Positions 30,656 to 38,483 of a DNA stretch of 44,488 nucleotides are shown here, in pieces. Within the stretch, counting starts at the first letter, position 1; the number at the start of each line of letters is the position of its first letter. Source of the stretch: DASQLQ01 sp035629935 (GTDB lineage Bacteria > Actinomycetota > CADDZG01 > WHSQ01). The notes beneath the pieces were generated by a model. That model was given only the letters and a program-made list of their open reading frames with translations, was not told the DNA's origin and searched no databases. The position numbers and the translations under genes were made by a program. The stretch lies in contig DASQLQ010000049.1 in NCBI GenBank assembly GCA_035629935.1, positions 1 to 44,488 of the forward strand, read 5' to 3'.

Positions 30656-32254
30656 TCAGGCAGCCAGCGGCTCGGCCAGGGCCAGCCGGTAGCGGTAGAG
30701 CAGGCCGTCGTGGAACACCAGATAGGAGTGACTCTGGCGAGAGGTGTGGTGCAGGATCGGCTCCTCGAAGCGCTGACCCAGCTTGACGAGAGTAGCGATG
30801 CGAGGCACATCGATGGTGTCGTGATCGGCAACCGGCATCTCGTCCACCGATACCAGCATCGAGCCGTAGCGGGCATAGATCCGGGACGCCTCGTCACGTG
30901 GGAGAACCAGCAGCAAAGCCAGCGCCGAGACGAGCAGGATCAATACGGATGCGCCTGCCCCCCCGGCCGCTATCCGCCTGGCCACCGGCAGCGGAACCTT
31001 CACGCCCATGGCCGCTATGTATCCCGGAACCTCCCCGGAAACACTGATGTCGCCCATCTCGACCGGGTCCACCATGTCGGCGGGAACCTCGCCGTGGACG
31101 TCACGTTCGGCGAGGAGCTGTAGCCCGTCGAAGTGCAGTTTCAGTTCGGGAGAGAACGTCTCCTCGAACGGCCTGTCGGAGACCGTCCCGTTCACACTTA
31201 TGGCGGGGACGATCCGTAGGTCGTAGATGCTTTGTTCCACGCCGGTCGATCTCTCCACCTCACGTACGAGTTTCTTCAGGGCGGCAAGGTCGAGTGGGGC
31301 CGCCAGTTGAAGCTGGTCGTCAACCACAACTGCGTCGGTAGGCAGCTCGATCGTGCGCGCGAATCCGTTGGGGGCACTGAGCTTCGCAACCAGATTCCCG
31401 GCGAGATCGACATCGTGTGACGCCCTCGTATCGAAGGCATAGTCGAAGGACAGGGTCACCTCATCGACGAGTTTCAGGAACACGGGCTCGCCGGTCACGA
31501 TCCCCGGTCCGTCGTAGGCGGGCCCGGGTGGAGCCGCTGTTGTGTAGGCGAACGTCCCCGCGTGCCGGTAACGAACGGACGAGCTCTCCGTGCGCGTCGG
31601 TGGCGATCCATACGTCAGCGCACCGAAGCCGAGCGACAGGACGAACGTCCCTATCGTGGATAGCGCGATGGTACGAACCAGCTTCCGGGCACCAACACCC
31701 TTCTGCTCGGGCCGCCGAACGTTGATGGGGTGAACAGGAAGCGTCACTGACTTCGGTGCCGCGTGACGCGGCTTGACCACACGACCACGTCGCTTGCGGA
31801 CCCCGAACAGGCCGAGGAGACCGGCGAGGAGAACTCCTACGCCTCCCAGTCCCATAGGTGTCTGAAGGAACCGGAACGCGTGACCAACCTTCGGCACGTG
31901 GACCCACAGGGTTCCCATGACCTGGTCCGACCCAAGATGCTCGGGGTCGAGGAAGTCGTTGTTGTCGCCCTTGAAGACGTATCGCGTGTCGTCGACATCG
32001 ACGATGCGGTGAAGGACGGTGCGGCCCAGGCGTTCACTCCGGTAGGCAACGGCGTCGCCGATCCCATACGTCGGTTGCTCTCGGACGATCGCCAGATCGC
32101 CCTCATGCAAGAGGGGCTCCATGCTGTTGCCGGTGGTGACCGTGTACACGACCGGTCCACCGAGCTGCTGAGGAGCGAGCCAGAACCACAGCCCCGCGGC
32201 CAGAACGAAACCGAAAACGACCTTCAGGATCCGGCTCACGCGACCTCCTCGCAT
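30656..32254 (-). CDS. SipW-like signal peptidase I fused to a DUF5305-like region
   Basis: A 532-residue membrane protein. Residues 10-30 form a membrane helix, followed by an ER/archaeal-type signal peptidase domain: nucleophile Ser44 in TGNSMEPLLHEGD, and His82 in TVLHRIVDVD in place of the bacterial Lys, then GDNND. A second helix (about 135-152) and a third (about 193-212) follow. The large extracellular region (about 220-430) has RYRHAGTFAYTTAAPPGPAYD and SLSFDYAF-type segments resembling DUF5305, and a final helix (about 436-462) precedes a cytosolic tail. DUF5305 proteins are often encoded beside SipW-like peptidases; here the two are fused. GAAGG lies seven bases before the ATG. The likely substrate is the adjacent secreted protein at 32329. 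Confidence 0.85.
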   Translation of the reverse strand: MRGGRVSRILKVVFGFVLAAGLWFWLAPQQLGGPVVYTVTTGNSMEPLLHEGDLAIVREQPTYGIGDAVAYRSERLGRTVLHRIVDVDDTRYVFKGDNNDFLDPEHLGSDQVMGTLWVHVPKVGHAFRFLQTPMGLGGVGVLLAGLLGLFGVRKRRGRVVKPRHAAPKSVTLPVHPINVRRPEQKGVGARKLVRTIALSTIGTFVLSLGFGALTYGSPPTRTESSSVRYRHAGTFAYTTAAPPGPAYDGPGIVTGEPVFLKLVDEVTLSFDYAFDTRASHDVDLAGNLVAKLSAPNGFARTIELPTDAVVVDDQLQLAAPLDLAALKKLVREVERSTGVEQSIYDLRIVPAISVNGTVSDRPFEETFSPELKLHFDGLQLLAERDVHGEVPADMVDPVEMGDISVSGEVPGYIAAMGVKVPLPVARRIAAGGAGASVLILLVSALALLLVLPRDEASRIYARYGSMLVSVDEMPVADHDTIDVPRIATLVKLGQRFEEPILHHTSRQSHSYLVFHDGLLYRYRLALAEPLAA

Positions 32255-32279
32255 CTGTCTGCCTTCAGAAATGCGGTTA

Positions 32280-32307
32280 GGAGCGGCGCCGGCGTAAGCA
32301 CCGCTCC
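32280..32307 (-). other. Hairpin between SipW-type substrate gene and signal peptidase gene
   Basis: GGAGCGG (32280-32286) and CCGCTCC (32301-32307) form a seven-base GC stem with a 14-base loop, in the 74-base gap downstream of the secreted-protein stop. No T-run follows, so it may be a partial attenuator or mRNA-stabilising stem that lets the substrate be made in excess over the peptidase. Confidence 0.4.
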
Positions 32308-32328
32308 CAACACGCTATGGGGGGCTTG

Positions 32329-32715
32329 TTAGTCCGCTACAACCACGGTGAGGTTGGTGGTTCCCACCACTGTGGATCCTGCGGGGGCCGTACAGTCCGA
32401 GACCGTTGAGGTTCCGGCGGCGTTCACGTGAGCACAGTCACCCGACCATGCACCACCCGCTGACAAGCGGTACTGGATCGTCGCCGAAGCGGCGGGCTCG
32501 CCGTCGAGCTCGAAATCGATCGAGTCGATGTTCTGTGGATCGGTTGCGTTGAGGTCGTAGTGCACGTTGCTGATGTCATAACCACTGATCGCCTGTGACC
32601 CGGCACCGGCTTTCGGCTCGATAGCGAACGTGTTGGCGTTCGTGTAAGCCGACCCCGCAAACATGAGGATCGCTACGAGCGCCGCTGCTCCAAGGAAACG
32701 CTTCCCTTTGCGCAA
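32329..32715 (-). CDS. Secreted protein with SipW-dependent-type signal (TasA/CalY-like)
   Basis: From TTG 32715 the protein has 128 residues. I chose this start because AAGGAG stands five to six bases before it; a TTG at 32748 would add eleven uncharacteristic residues. The N terminus RKGKRFLGAAALVAILMFAGSAYTNANTF is the typical SipW-dependent signal, in which the SAYTNANTF segment directly follows the hydrophobic core. The mature part (about 100 residues) is strand-rich, with Cys94 and Cys108 as a possible disulfide. It may be a fibre or surface subunit like TasA/CalY, though it is much shorter and lacks clear identity to them. The SipW-like peptidase is encoded next. Confidence 0.8.
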   Translation of the reverse strand: MRKGKRFLGAAALVAILMFAGSAYTNANTFAIEPKAGAGSQAISGYDISNVHYDLNATDPQNIDSIDFELDGEPAASATIQYRLSAGGAWSGDCAHVNAAGTSTVSDCTAPAGSTVVGTTNLTVVVAD

Positions 32716-32773
32716 ATCTGCTCCTTCCGGTTCGGTGACACCTTCCAACTCGGTCGGGAGATGCTTCGGCCCG

Positions 32774-32805
32774 GGGTCCGCGGCGCTTAAGTCCGTTTTG
32801 GACCC
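32774..32805. other. Competing inverted repeats in the divergent intergenic region
   Basis: GGGTCC (32774-32779) and GTCC (32791-32794) can each pair with GGACCC/GGAC (32800-32805), giving mutually exclusive stems. They sit in the 199-base gap between the secreted-protein gene and the HD-GYP gene. This could be a regulatory leader or an operator. I find no match to the conserved core of known cyclic-di-GMP riboswitches. Confidence 0.25.
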
Positions 32806-32914
32806 AAATCCAGGTAGTCAGACCAGCTCCAGAACGGGGGTCGGGACTACCCGGGTATAGCCGGATTGGACTAACTGACTGAGGATTTGCCCCTCGCGCG
32901 CCGATGGGAAAACA

Positions 32915-33988
32915 GTGAACATCCCACCAAGCCATCCAGACGCCCTTGTCTTCGTCGTCGAACCAGACCTTGCCGCGGGCGAGCATGTAAAGAAGATCCT
33001 CGAGTGCGCGGGATACATGCGTATCTCGACCTTCCTTCGCCCCACTCAAGCATTGGACGCGCGACGCGCCTGCGAACCCGACCTCGTGATCCTCGATTCC
33101 TGTTCGAGTGACCTAAAGGGGTACGCGTCCCCCGTTCTCGTTCTGACCTCGGAGAGAACTAAAGAAGCCAAGAAGCGTGCTTTGGCGGCCGGAGCGAAGG
33201 CGTTCCTGACGAAACCGATCGACTGGACCGAGTTGCTCCTGCAGATGAACAACCTGCTCGAACCACGCTTCCTCCACCGGAGACTACGAGAGCGCAATCT
33301 CGAGCTCGAAAGCATGGTGCAGGCCCGGACATCGGACCTGTGGGACGCGGTGAAGACCCTCGAAGCCGCCGACCAGGAATTGCGTCTTGCACAAGAGGAA
33401 ACGATCCGTCGTCTATCCCTCGCCGGTGAGTTCCGCGAGGTTCAGACACCACAGGACGTCGACCACATGGGGACTTACTGCGAACGCTTGGCGCGCTCGT
33501 ACGGGCTCGACGCCGAGCATGTCGATCTGATCAGGCTCGCGAGCCCGATGCACGACATCGGAAAGATCGGCGTCCCCGACCGGGTGTTGATGAAGCCGGG
33601 TCGCCTGACACCCGACGAGCGCAAAACGATGGAGGAGCACACGGTGATCGGCCATCGGATCCTGTCGGGATCGAACTCGAAGCTCCTCGACACAGCTGCC
33701 ACCATCGCACTGACTCACCACGAGCGATTCGACGGCGCCGGATATCCGAACGGCTTACGAGGAGAAGAGATCCCCATCGAAGGACGGATCGCGGCTATCA
33801 GCGATGTTTTCGACGCGATGCTCTCGCAGAGGCCATATCGGAGTGGGCTGCCGTTGGGCAAGTGCTTCAAGATCATGAAAGAGAAGCGAGGGACGCACTT
33901 CGACCCCGACCTACTTGATCTGTTCCTGACCTCGGCTACGGAGTACCTGGAGGTCTCGTTCCCGCAACTGAAGGAAGTGCCGGCCTAA
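32915..33988 (+). CDS. Response regulator with HD-GYP domain (probable cyclic-di-GMP phosphodiesterase)
   Basis: A 357-residue RpfG-like protein: a receiver (about 8-112) with Asp61 in VILDSCSS, Thr78 and Lys100 (LTKPI), a coiled-coil linker (about 115-170), and an HD-GYP domain (about 175-345). The HD-GYP metal ligands and signature are intact: His184, His213-Asp214 (MHDIGKIG), His242, His247, His268-His269 and GYP 276-278. HD-GYP enzymes hydrolyse cyclic-di-GMP. The receiver's acidic pocket is altered (EPD instead of DD), so phosphorylation control is uncertain. GTG is the start, with GGGAAAA upstream. It is divergent from the SipW-type secreted-protein gene, suggesting linked control. Its stop overlaps the convergent cold-shock-like gene. 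Confidence 0.9.
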   Translation: MNIPPSHPDALVFVVEPDLAAGEHVKKILECAGYMRISTFLRPTQALDARRACEPDLVILDSCSSDLKGYASPVLVLTSERTKEAKKRALAAGAKAFLTKPIDWTELLLQMNNLLEPRFLHRRLRERNLELESMVQARTSDLWDAVKTLEAADQELRLAQEETIRRLSLAGEFREVQTPQDVDHMGTYCERLARSYGLDAEHVDLIRLASPMHDIGKIGVPDRVLMKPGRLTPDERKTMEEHTVIGHRILSGSNSKLLDTAATIALTHHERFDGAGYPNGLRGEEIPIEGRIAAISDVFDAMLSQRPYRSGLPLGKCFKIMKEKRGTHFDPDLLDLFLTSATEYLEVSFPQLKEVPA

Positions 33989-34194
33989 GCGATACCGATG
34001 CGGAGGTTGCGCAGCTGAGGCTCGCCGTCCTCCTGCACCACGTCGAACGTGACCCGCTGGCCCGGGCGAAGGAACCTGAACATGCCCGAATCCATGGACT
34101 TGCCGTCCACGGTGAACTCGGTTTGCCCGTCGTCGGTCACGAGCACGCCGGTGCGCGTGATCGAGTCGTAAGTCTTCACGGTTGCTTGCGGCAT
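33985..34194 (-). CDS. Degenerate cold-shock-domain protein
   Basis: A 69-residue single CSD fold: ATVKTYDSITRTGVLVTDDG and RPGQRVTFDVVQEDGEPQLRNLRI align with cold-shock proteins along the full length. The RNA-binding motifs are largely lost: RNP1 KGFGFI is RTGVLV here and RNP2 VFVH is EFTV. It may bind nucleic acid weakly or have another role. The ATG starts directly after the ABC permease stop, so it is the last gene of the era - ABC unit. Its stop overlaps the convergent HD-GYP stop by four bases. Confidence 0.8.
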   Translation of the reverse strand: MPQATVKTYDSITRTGVLVTDDGQTEFTVDGKSMDSGMFRFLRPGQRVTFDVVQEDGEPQLRNLRIGIA

Positions 34195-34938
34195 CTATTC
34201 GTCTTTCGGCCAGAGCGGTCCTCGAACGGTCCAGAAGAATAGCGCGCCGAATAGGGCCAGCAGCAGGAAGTCCCACACCTGCCCGATCCCCGGATCGCCC
34301 TGGAACCCCGGCTTGAGCGCATTGACCGCGTAGGTCGAAGGCAGCACGGCGCGCACCGGATCGAGCCAGCCGGGGATCTTGGCTGCGGGAAGGATCCCGA
34401 GGAACAGCACAGCCATCATCGCGAGGTTCGAGTACATCCCGGCCAGTTGCTCGTCGGGAGCCCCGAATCCGATCAGCACACCGAGCCCTGCTAGAGCGAA
34501 CGATCCCAGAGCCCACACCGGCAACACGGCCCACAGAGCGGCTAGGGACAGATCGAACAACGCGGCCCCCGCAACACATACGACGATCGCGCCGGGAAGC
34601 GAGAACACCGCGAAGGACACGAGGATCGCTGCCACGACCGCCGACCGAGAAACCGGCAGGGTTGCGTAGAAATCGATGGCTCGCGTTTCCCTGAGCGACG
34701 CGATCCGTTGGGCCAACATGACGATGGCCGTCATCGAGATCGCCAGCACCACCGACCCCGACACGATCTGGATCCCGAACGCCCGTACCTGCGCCGGGTC
34801 CATCACCGCCCGGAGCAAGAGTGCGATCCCGAGTGGCATCACCGAAGAGACGATCAGATAGGGACGCCACGATGTCCTCAGTCGTGTCATCTGCATCCGA
34901 AGGAGCACGACGAACTTCCCCCACTTGCCCGTCCTCAT
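34195..34938 (-). CDS. ABC-2-type transporter permease
   Basis: A 247-residue membrane protein with about six hydrophobic helices (YLIVSSVMPLGIALLLRAV, IVSGSVVLAISMTAIVMLA, AAILVSFAVFSLPGAIVVCVAGAALF, LWAVLPVWALGSFALAGLGVLIGF, SNLAMMAVLFLGILPAA, and a C-terminal one) and the ABC-2 signature region DPVRAVLPSTYAVNAL. It forms an exporter with the ATPase encoded upstream, whose stop it overlaps as ATGA. The substrate is unknown; related exporters carry drugs, lipids or polysaccharides. The degenerate cold-shock gene follows with no gap. Confidence 0.9.
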   Translation of the reverse strand: MRTGKWGKFVVLLRMQMTRLRTSWRPYLIVSSVMPLGIALLLRAVMDPAQVRAFGIQIVSGSVVLAISMTAIVMLAQRIASLRETRAIDFYATLPVSRSAVVAAILVSFAVFSLPGAIVVCVAGAALFDLSLAALWAVLPVWALGSFALAGLGVLIGFGAPDEQLAGMYSNLAMMAVLFLGILPAAKIPGWLDPVRAVLPSTYAVNALKPGFQGDPGIGQVWDFLLLALFGALFFWTVRGPLWPKDE

Positions 34939-35894
34939 GCCTGCTCCTCCAACCGATGGCCGCTCAGCTCGAGATAGACGTCCTCGAGCGTCGGGGTGAT
35001 CAACCTGACGTCCTCTAGCGAATCGGCACCGATCGACGTCATCACTTTCTCGAGCGTGACGAGGGCCTCGTCGGCGGGAACCCATGCGCTCACCCGCCGG
35101 CCATCGACCCGTGTGTCGGCGCCGAGAAGCTCGGCCACCGATGCAGTTGTCGCCGTGGAGCGTTCGGCTAACACGACCTCGACCCGGGTTCGATGAGCGA
35201 GACGAGCCTTGAGCTCCGCCGGCGTTCCCATCGTCGTGATCGTTCCCCGCTCGAGGATCGCGACGCGATCGAGCACGTGCTCCGCTTCGGCCACGTCGTG
35301 GGTGACGAGGATCACCGCAGTGCCGCTGCGTGCCCGCTCGGCGAGCAGTGACCAGATGCGCGCCCTGAGCGCCGGATCGACGTCGGTCGTCGGCTCATCC
35401 AAGATGACTACGGGTAGTCGACCAACTAGCGTCATGCCTATCTGAGTCAGCCGCCTCTGGCCACCGGAGAGTTTCCGCAACTGCCGGTCGACCACTTCCC
35501 CGAGCTCGAGTGTCTCGATCAGCTCCGCGCTCTCCGATCGCGCCGTCGCCTTGCCGCAGCCGCGCATCATCGCCGTCCACCTGAAGGCCTCGCCGACCTT
35601 CAGCTCGCCCAGGGCTAGTGCACCTTGCGGCAGGTAGGCGACGTGGCGTCCGATGCGGAGCTCGGAGCCCTTCGCAGGCAACGGCTCGCCGAACAGGCGG
35701 ATGTCTCCCGACGTCGGCGTCAGCAAGCCCACCAGTTGGCGAACGAGCGTTGTCTTGCCTGCCCCGTTCGGTCCCAGTAGCCCGAAGGAAGTCCCCGCGT
35801 CGACAGAGAAGGTGATCCCGTCGTTCGCAACTACCTGTGGCGAGCGGTAGGTCTTGCGGAGATTCCGAACCTCGTATGCGGGAGCGTGTCTCAT
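34935..35894 (-). CDS. ABC transporter ATP-binding protein
   Basis: A 319-residue ATPase of the DrrA/CcmA-like exporter class. Walker A is GPNGAGKTTL (about 38-47), the Q loop is YLPQGAL, the signature is LSGGQRR, Walker B is VVILDEPTTDVD, and the H loop His is in VTHDVAEAEHVLD. The C-terminal extension (about 225-319) is typical for the class. I placed the start at ATG 35894, which overlaps the era stop as ATGA; the longer open frame lies inside era. The permease gene overlaps its own stop. Coupling to era is probably positional. Confidence 0.93.
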   Translation of the reverse strand: MRHAPAYEVRNLRKTYRSPQVVANDGITFSVDAGTSFGLLGPNGAGKTTLVRQLVGLLTPTSGDIRLFGEPLPAKGSELRIGRHVAYLPQGALALGELKVGEAFRWTAMMRGCGKATARSESAELIETLELGEVVDRQLRKLSGGQRRLTQIGMTLVGRLPVVILDEPTTDVDPALRARIWSLLAERARSGTAVILVTHDVAEAEHVLDRVAILERGTITTMGTPAELKARLAHRTRVEVVLAERSTATTASVAELLGADTRVDGRRVSAWVPADEALVTLEKVMTSIGADSLEDVRLITPTLEDVYLELSGHRLEEQA

Positions 35895-36778
35895 TGCGCC
35901 ACGAAACCCAACCGCTCGAGAGCGTGTGCTCTCCGCTGCCAATCTTTTTCCACTTTCACCATGAGCTCTAGGTAGACCTTTCGACCGAAGAGCAACTCGA
36001 TCTCTTCTCGCGCTTCCGTCCCGGCTTCCTTCAGAGTTCGACCGCCCTTGCCGATCACGATCCCCTTCTGGGAGTCACGCTCGACGAAGATGATCGCTCG
36101 TATCTCCAACAGACCGTCTTCCCGTTCCTCGTACTCCTCGGTCACGACCGCGATCGAATGAGGAAGTTCTTCGTGGGTCCTGGTCAGCAGCTTCTCCCGC
36201 ACCAACTCTGCGACGAAAGCAGGAGGAGGCTGATCGCTTTGCGTTCCGGGAGGGTAGTACATGGGGCCTTCCGGCATTCGCTCGAGGACGAGGCCCTTCA
36301 GGAGATCGACGCCGTCATCGGCCAGTGCCGACACCGGAACGTACTCGTCGAAGTCCCCGATCCGTGAGGTAGCGCTCAGAGCCGCTGCTATCTCGTCCGG
36401 TTTCATGACGTCGACCTTGTTGACCACACAGATCGTCGGCCGCCCTGCAGCCTTCAGGTCGGCCGCTACCTTGGCGTCACCACGACCCACCCCTGCCTTG
36501 CCGTCGACGACGAACAACGCCAGGTCAACATCGGACCAAGCCGAGCGCACCACCTCGTTGAGCTTGCGCCCCAGCAGCGTTCGCGGCTTGTGATAGCCGG
36601 GCGTATCGACGATCACGACTTGACTGCCGTCCGAATTCAGGATGCCCCTTATCGCGCTGCGGGTCGTTTGGGGTTTGTCCGAGGTGATCGCCACCTTGCC
36701 CCCAACGAGGGCGTTCACCAATGTCGACTTCCCCACGTTGGGCCGTCCGACGACCGTAACGAAACCCGAGCGGAACAT
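35891..36778 (-). CDS. era: GTPase Era
   Basis: The 295-residue Era GTPase binds 16S rRNA and helps mature the 30S subunit. The GTPase domain has G1 GRPNVGKST (11-19), G3 DTPGYHKP, and G4 NKVD. The C-terminal KH domain has GIVIGKGGRTLKEAGTEAREEIE and the usual closing ...LGF. The ATG follows the CNNM stop with no gap. Its neighbours (ybeY and phoH upstream, both ribosome-related) make this the standard ybeY-CNNM-era order. Confidence 0.97.
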   Translation of the reverse strand: MFRSGFVTVVGRPNVGKSTLVNALVGGKVAITSDKPQTTRSAIRGILNSDGSQVVIVDTPGYHKPRTLLGRKLNEVVRSAWSDVDLALFVVDGKAGVGRGDAKVAADLKAAGRPTICVVNKVDVMKPDEIAAALSATSRIGDFDEYVPVSALADDGVDLLKGLVLERMPEGPMYYPPGTQSDQPPPAFVAELVREKLLTRTHEELPHSIAVVTEEYEEREDGLLEIRAIIFVERDSQKGIVIGKGGRTLKEAGTEAREEIELLFGRKVYLELMVKVEKDWQRRAHALERLGFVAQ

Positions 36779-38050
36779 CTACTGCGCTGCGCTCTCGACG
36801 GACCCCTGGACCTTCTTGATCACGACTTTTTGGATGCGTCGCCCCGTCACGCGTTCGGTGCGGAACTCGAGAGAGTCGTATTTCACGGTCTCGCCCACCA
36901 CCGGCACTCGTCCGGTGAGGCCGAACACGAGGCCACCCACCGTGTCCCATTCCTCGTGGGGTAGGTCAACCTCGAGTAGCTCGTTCACTTCATCGATCGG
37001 CATCTTTGCGTCGACGCGGATCGTGTCGTCATCCAACGGCTCAACGAGCGGCTCTTCGACGTCGTACTCGTCGACGATCTCGCCCACGATCTCCTCGATG
37101 AGGTCCTCGATGGTTACCAACCCTGCCGTCCCCCCATACTCGTCCACCACGATCGCCATGTGAACGCGGGCGGCCTGCATCTCCCGAAGCAACTCTGCGA
37201 CCTTCTTCTGCTCGGGCACGAACGTCGGCGGGCGAGCCAACGACGAGACCTTGGTGTCCCCCTTCGCTTCGTGCATGCGCTTGAGGACGTCCTTCGCATA
37301 GAGAAGCCCGGTGATGTTGTCGTTGTCACCTTCGAACAGAGGGATGCGGGAGTAACCGGCATCGACGATCACCTGGAGAGCCTGGTCAAGCGTGGAATCC
37401 ACTGGGAGGGTCACCATGTCGGGACGAGGCACCATGACCTCGCGCACCACGGTGTCGCCGAACTCGAAGATCGAGTGGATCAGCTCGCGCTCCTCCTCCT
37501 CGATCTCCTCCTCCTCCTCGGCGACATCGACCATGTGACGGATCTCATATTCCGTAACGAACGGTCCCTTCGGAAGACCTTTACCGGGGAGCAGCACCAT
37601 GGTCGCGTTCGCCAGCAAAACGAGGCCCCGCCCGAACGGCTTCAAGAGCTTCCCGAGGAAGAAGACCGGACGAGCGAGCTTGAGCGCCGAGCTTTCGACG
37701 CGCTGCACCGTGTACGTCTTGGGAACGACCTCGGCGAGAACGAATGCGACCACGGTCATGGCGCCGATGGAGACCAGAACCCCTGTGGTTCCGAGAGCCT
37801 CGAACAGCAGCCAGGTCACGATCGCGGTCGTCGTGACGTGGGCGAGCAGGCTCAGTAGACGCACGATGTTGAGGTAAGGGGCAGGATCCTCGGTGATCTT
37901 CACCAGCGTCTCGGCCCCCCGCTTCTTGTCCTGTAGTAGATGGTGGGCCCGCACGCGACCTATCCGGGAGATGGCCGTCTCGGCCGCGGCAGCGAACGCG
38001 GCGATGCCGAGAGCGACGAGAGCGATGAAAGGCCAGACGAAGGTGTTCAC
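36779..38050 (-). CDS. CNNM/CBS-domain membrane protein (hemolysin/CorC family)
   Basis: A 423-residue protein with the DUF21 membrane domain (FIALVALGIAAFAAAAETAISRIGRVRA, TTAIVTWLLFEALG, VVAFVLAEVVPKTY), a very acidic stretch (EEEEEIEEEERE), a CBS pair (about 195-325, AIVVDEYGGTAGLVTIEDLIEEIVGEIVDEYD) and a CorC_HlyC tail (LPHEEWDTVGGLVFGLTGRVP). It is the third CNNM in the window and the one in the conserved ybeY-era position, probably a divalent-cation exporter or regulator. The GTG start overlaps the ybeY stop as GTGA. Confidence 0.93.
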   Translation of the reverse strand: MNTFVWPFIALVALGIAAFAAAAETAISRIGRVRAHHLLQDKKRGAETLVKITEDPAPYLNIVRLLSLLAHVTTTAIVTWLLFEALGTTGVLVSIGAMTVVAFVLAEVVPKTYTVQRVESSALKLARPVFFLGKLLKPFGRGLVLLANATMVLLPGKGLPKGPFVTEYEIRHMVDVAEEEEEIEEEERELIHSIFEFGDTVVREVMVPRPDMVTLPVDSTLDQALQVIVDAGYSRIPLFEGDNDNITGLLYAKDVLKRMHEAKGDTKVSSLARPPTFVPEQKKVAELLREMQAARVHMAIVVDEYGGTAGLVTIEDLIEEIVGEIVDEYDVEEPLVEPLDDDTIRVDAKMPIDEVNELLEVDLPHEEWDTVGGLVFGLTGRVPVVGETVKYDSLEFRTERVTGRRIQKVVIKKVQGSVESAAQ

Positions 38051-38481
38051 AGCGTGGAGGTAACGAACGACTCGATGACTTCGCGCTGACGTTTGTCCAT
38101 GATGGCTTTGTCGTGGCTACCCTGATGGTCGTAACCGAGCAGGTGCAAAGTGCCATGCACGATGAGCGTGTCGAGCTCCTCGCGGAGCCCGTGTCCCAAC
38201 TTCGCAGCATTGCGATCGGCGACCTCGGGACAAACGACGACATCCCCGAGTAGGAAGTCGTTCTCCTCGCCTTCCATCATCGGGAACGCCAGCACATCGG
38301 TCGCGTACTCGTCACCTGCGAAACGCTTGTTCAGGCGCTTGATGTGATCGGCCCCCACGAGGAGGATGGATAACTCGGCTTCCTCGTCGACGTTCTCAGC
38401 GTTCAGGGTGTGGGACGCGAGAGCAACGAGCCGCAGTTCGTCGACACTGAGGGTCTGCTCGTTAGCGACAAAAACGTTCAC
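38047..38481 (-). CDS. ybeY: Endoribonuclease YbeY
   Basis: The 144-residue zinc-dependent YbeY processes the 3' end of 16S rRNA and takes part in ribosome quality control. The zinc site is HGTLHLLGYDH with His109, His113 and His119. TDVLAFPM is the family's other signature. The length is normal. GTG is the start, two bases after the phoH stop. The CNNM gene overlaps its stop. Confidence 0.95.
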   Translation of the reverse strand: MNVFVANEQTLSVDELRLVALASHTLNAENVDEEAELSILLVGADHIKRLNKRFAGDEYATDVLAFPMMEGEENDFLLGDVVVCPEVADRNAAKLGHGLREELDTLIVHGTLHLLGYDHQGSHDKAIMDKRQREVIESFVTSTL

Positions 38482-38483
38482 GA

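Noticed and set aside
32716..32914. Cyclic-di-GMP riboswitch beside the HD-GYP gene
   Set aside because: I looked on both strands for the conserved GEMM core and found no match; only short inverted repeats are present.
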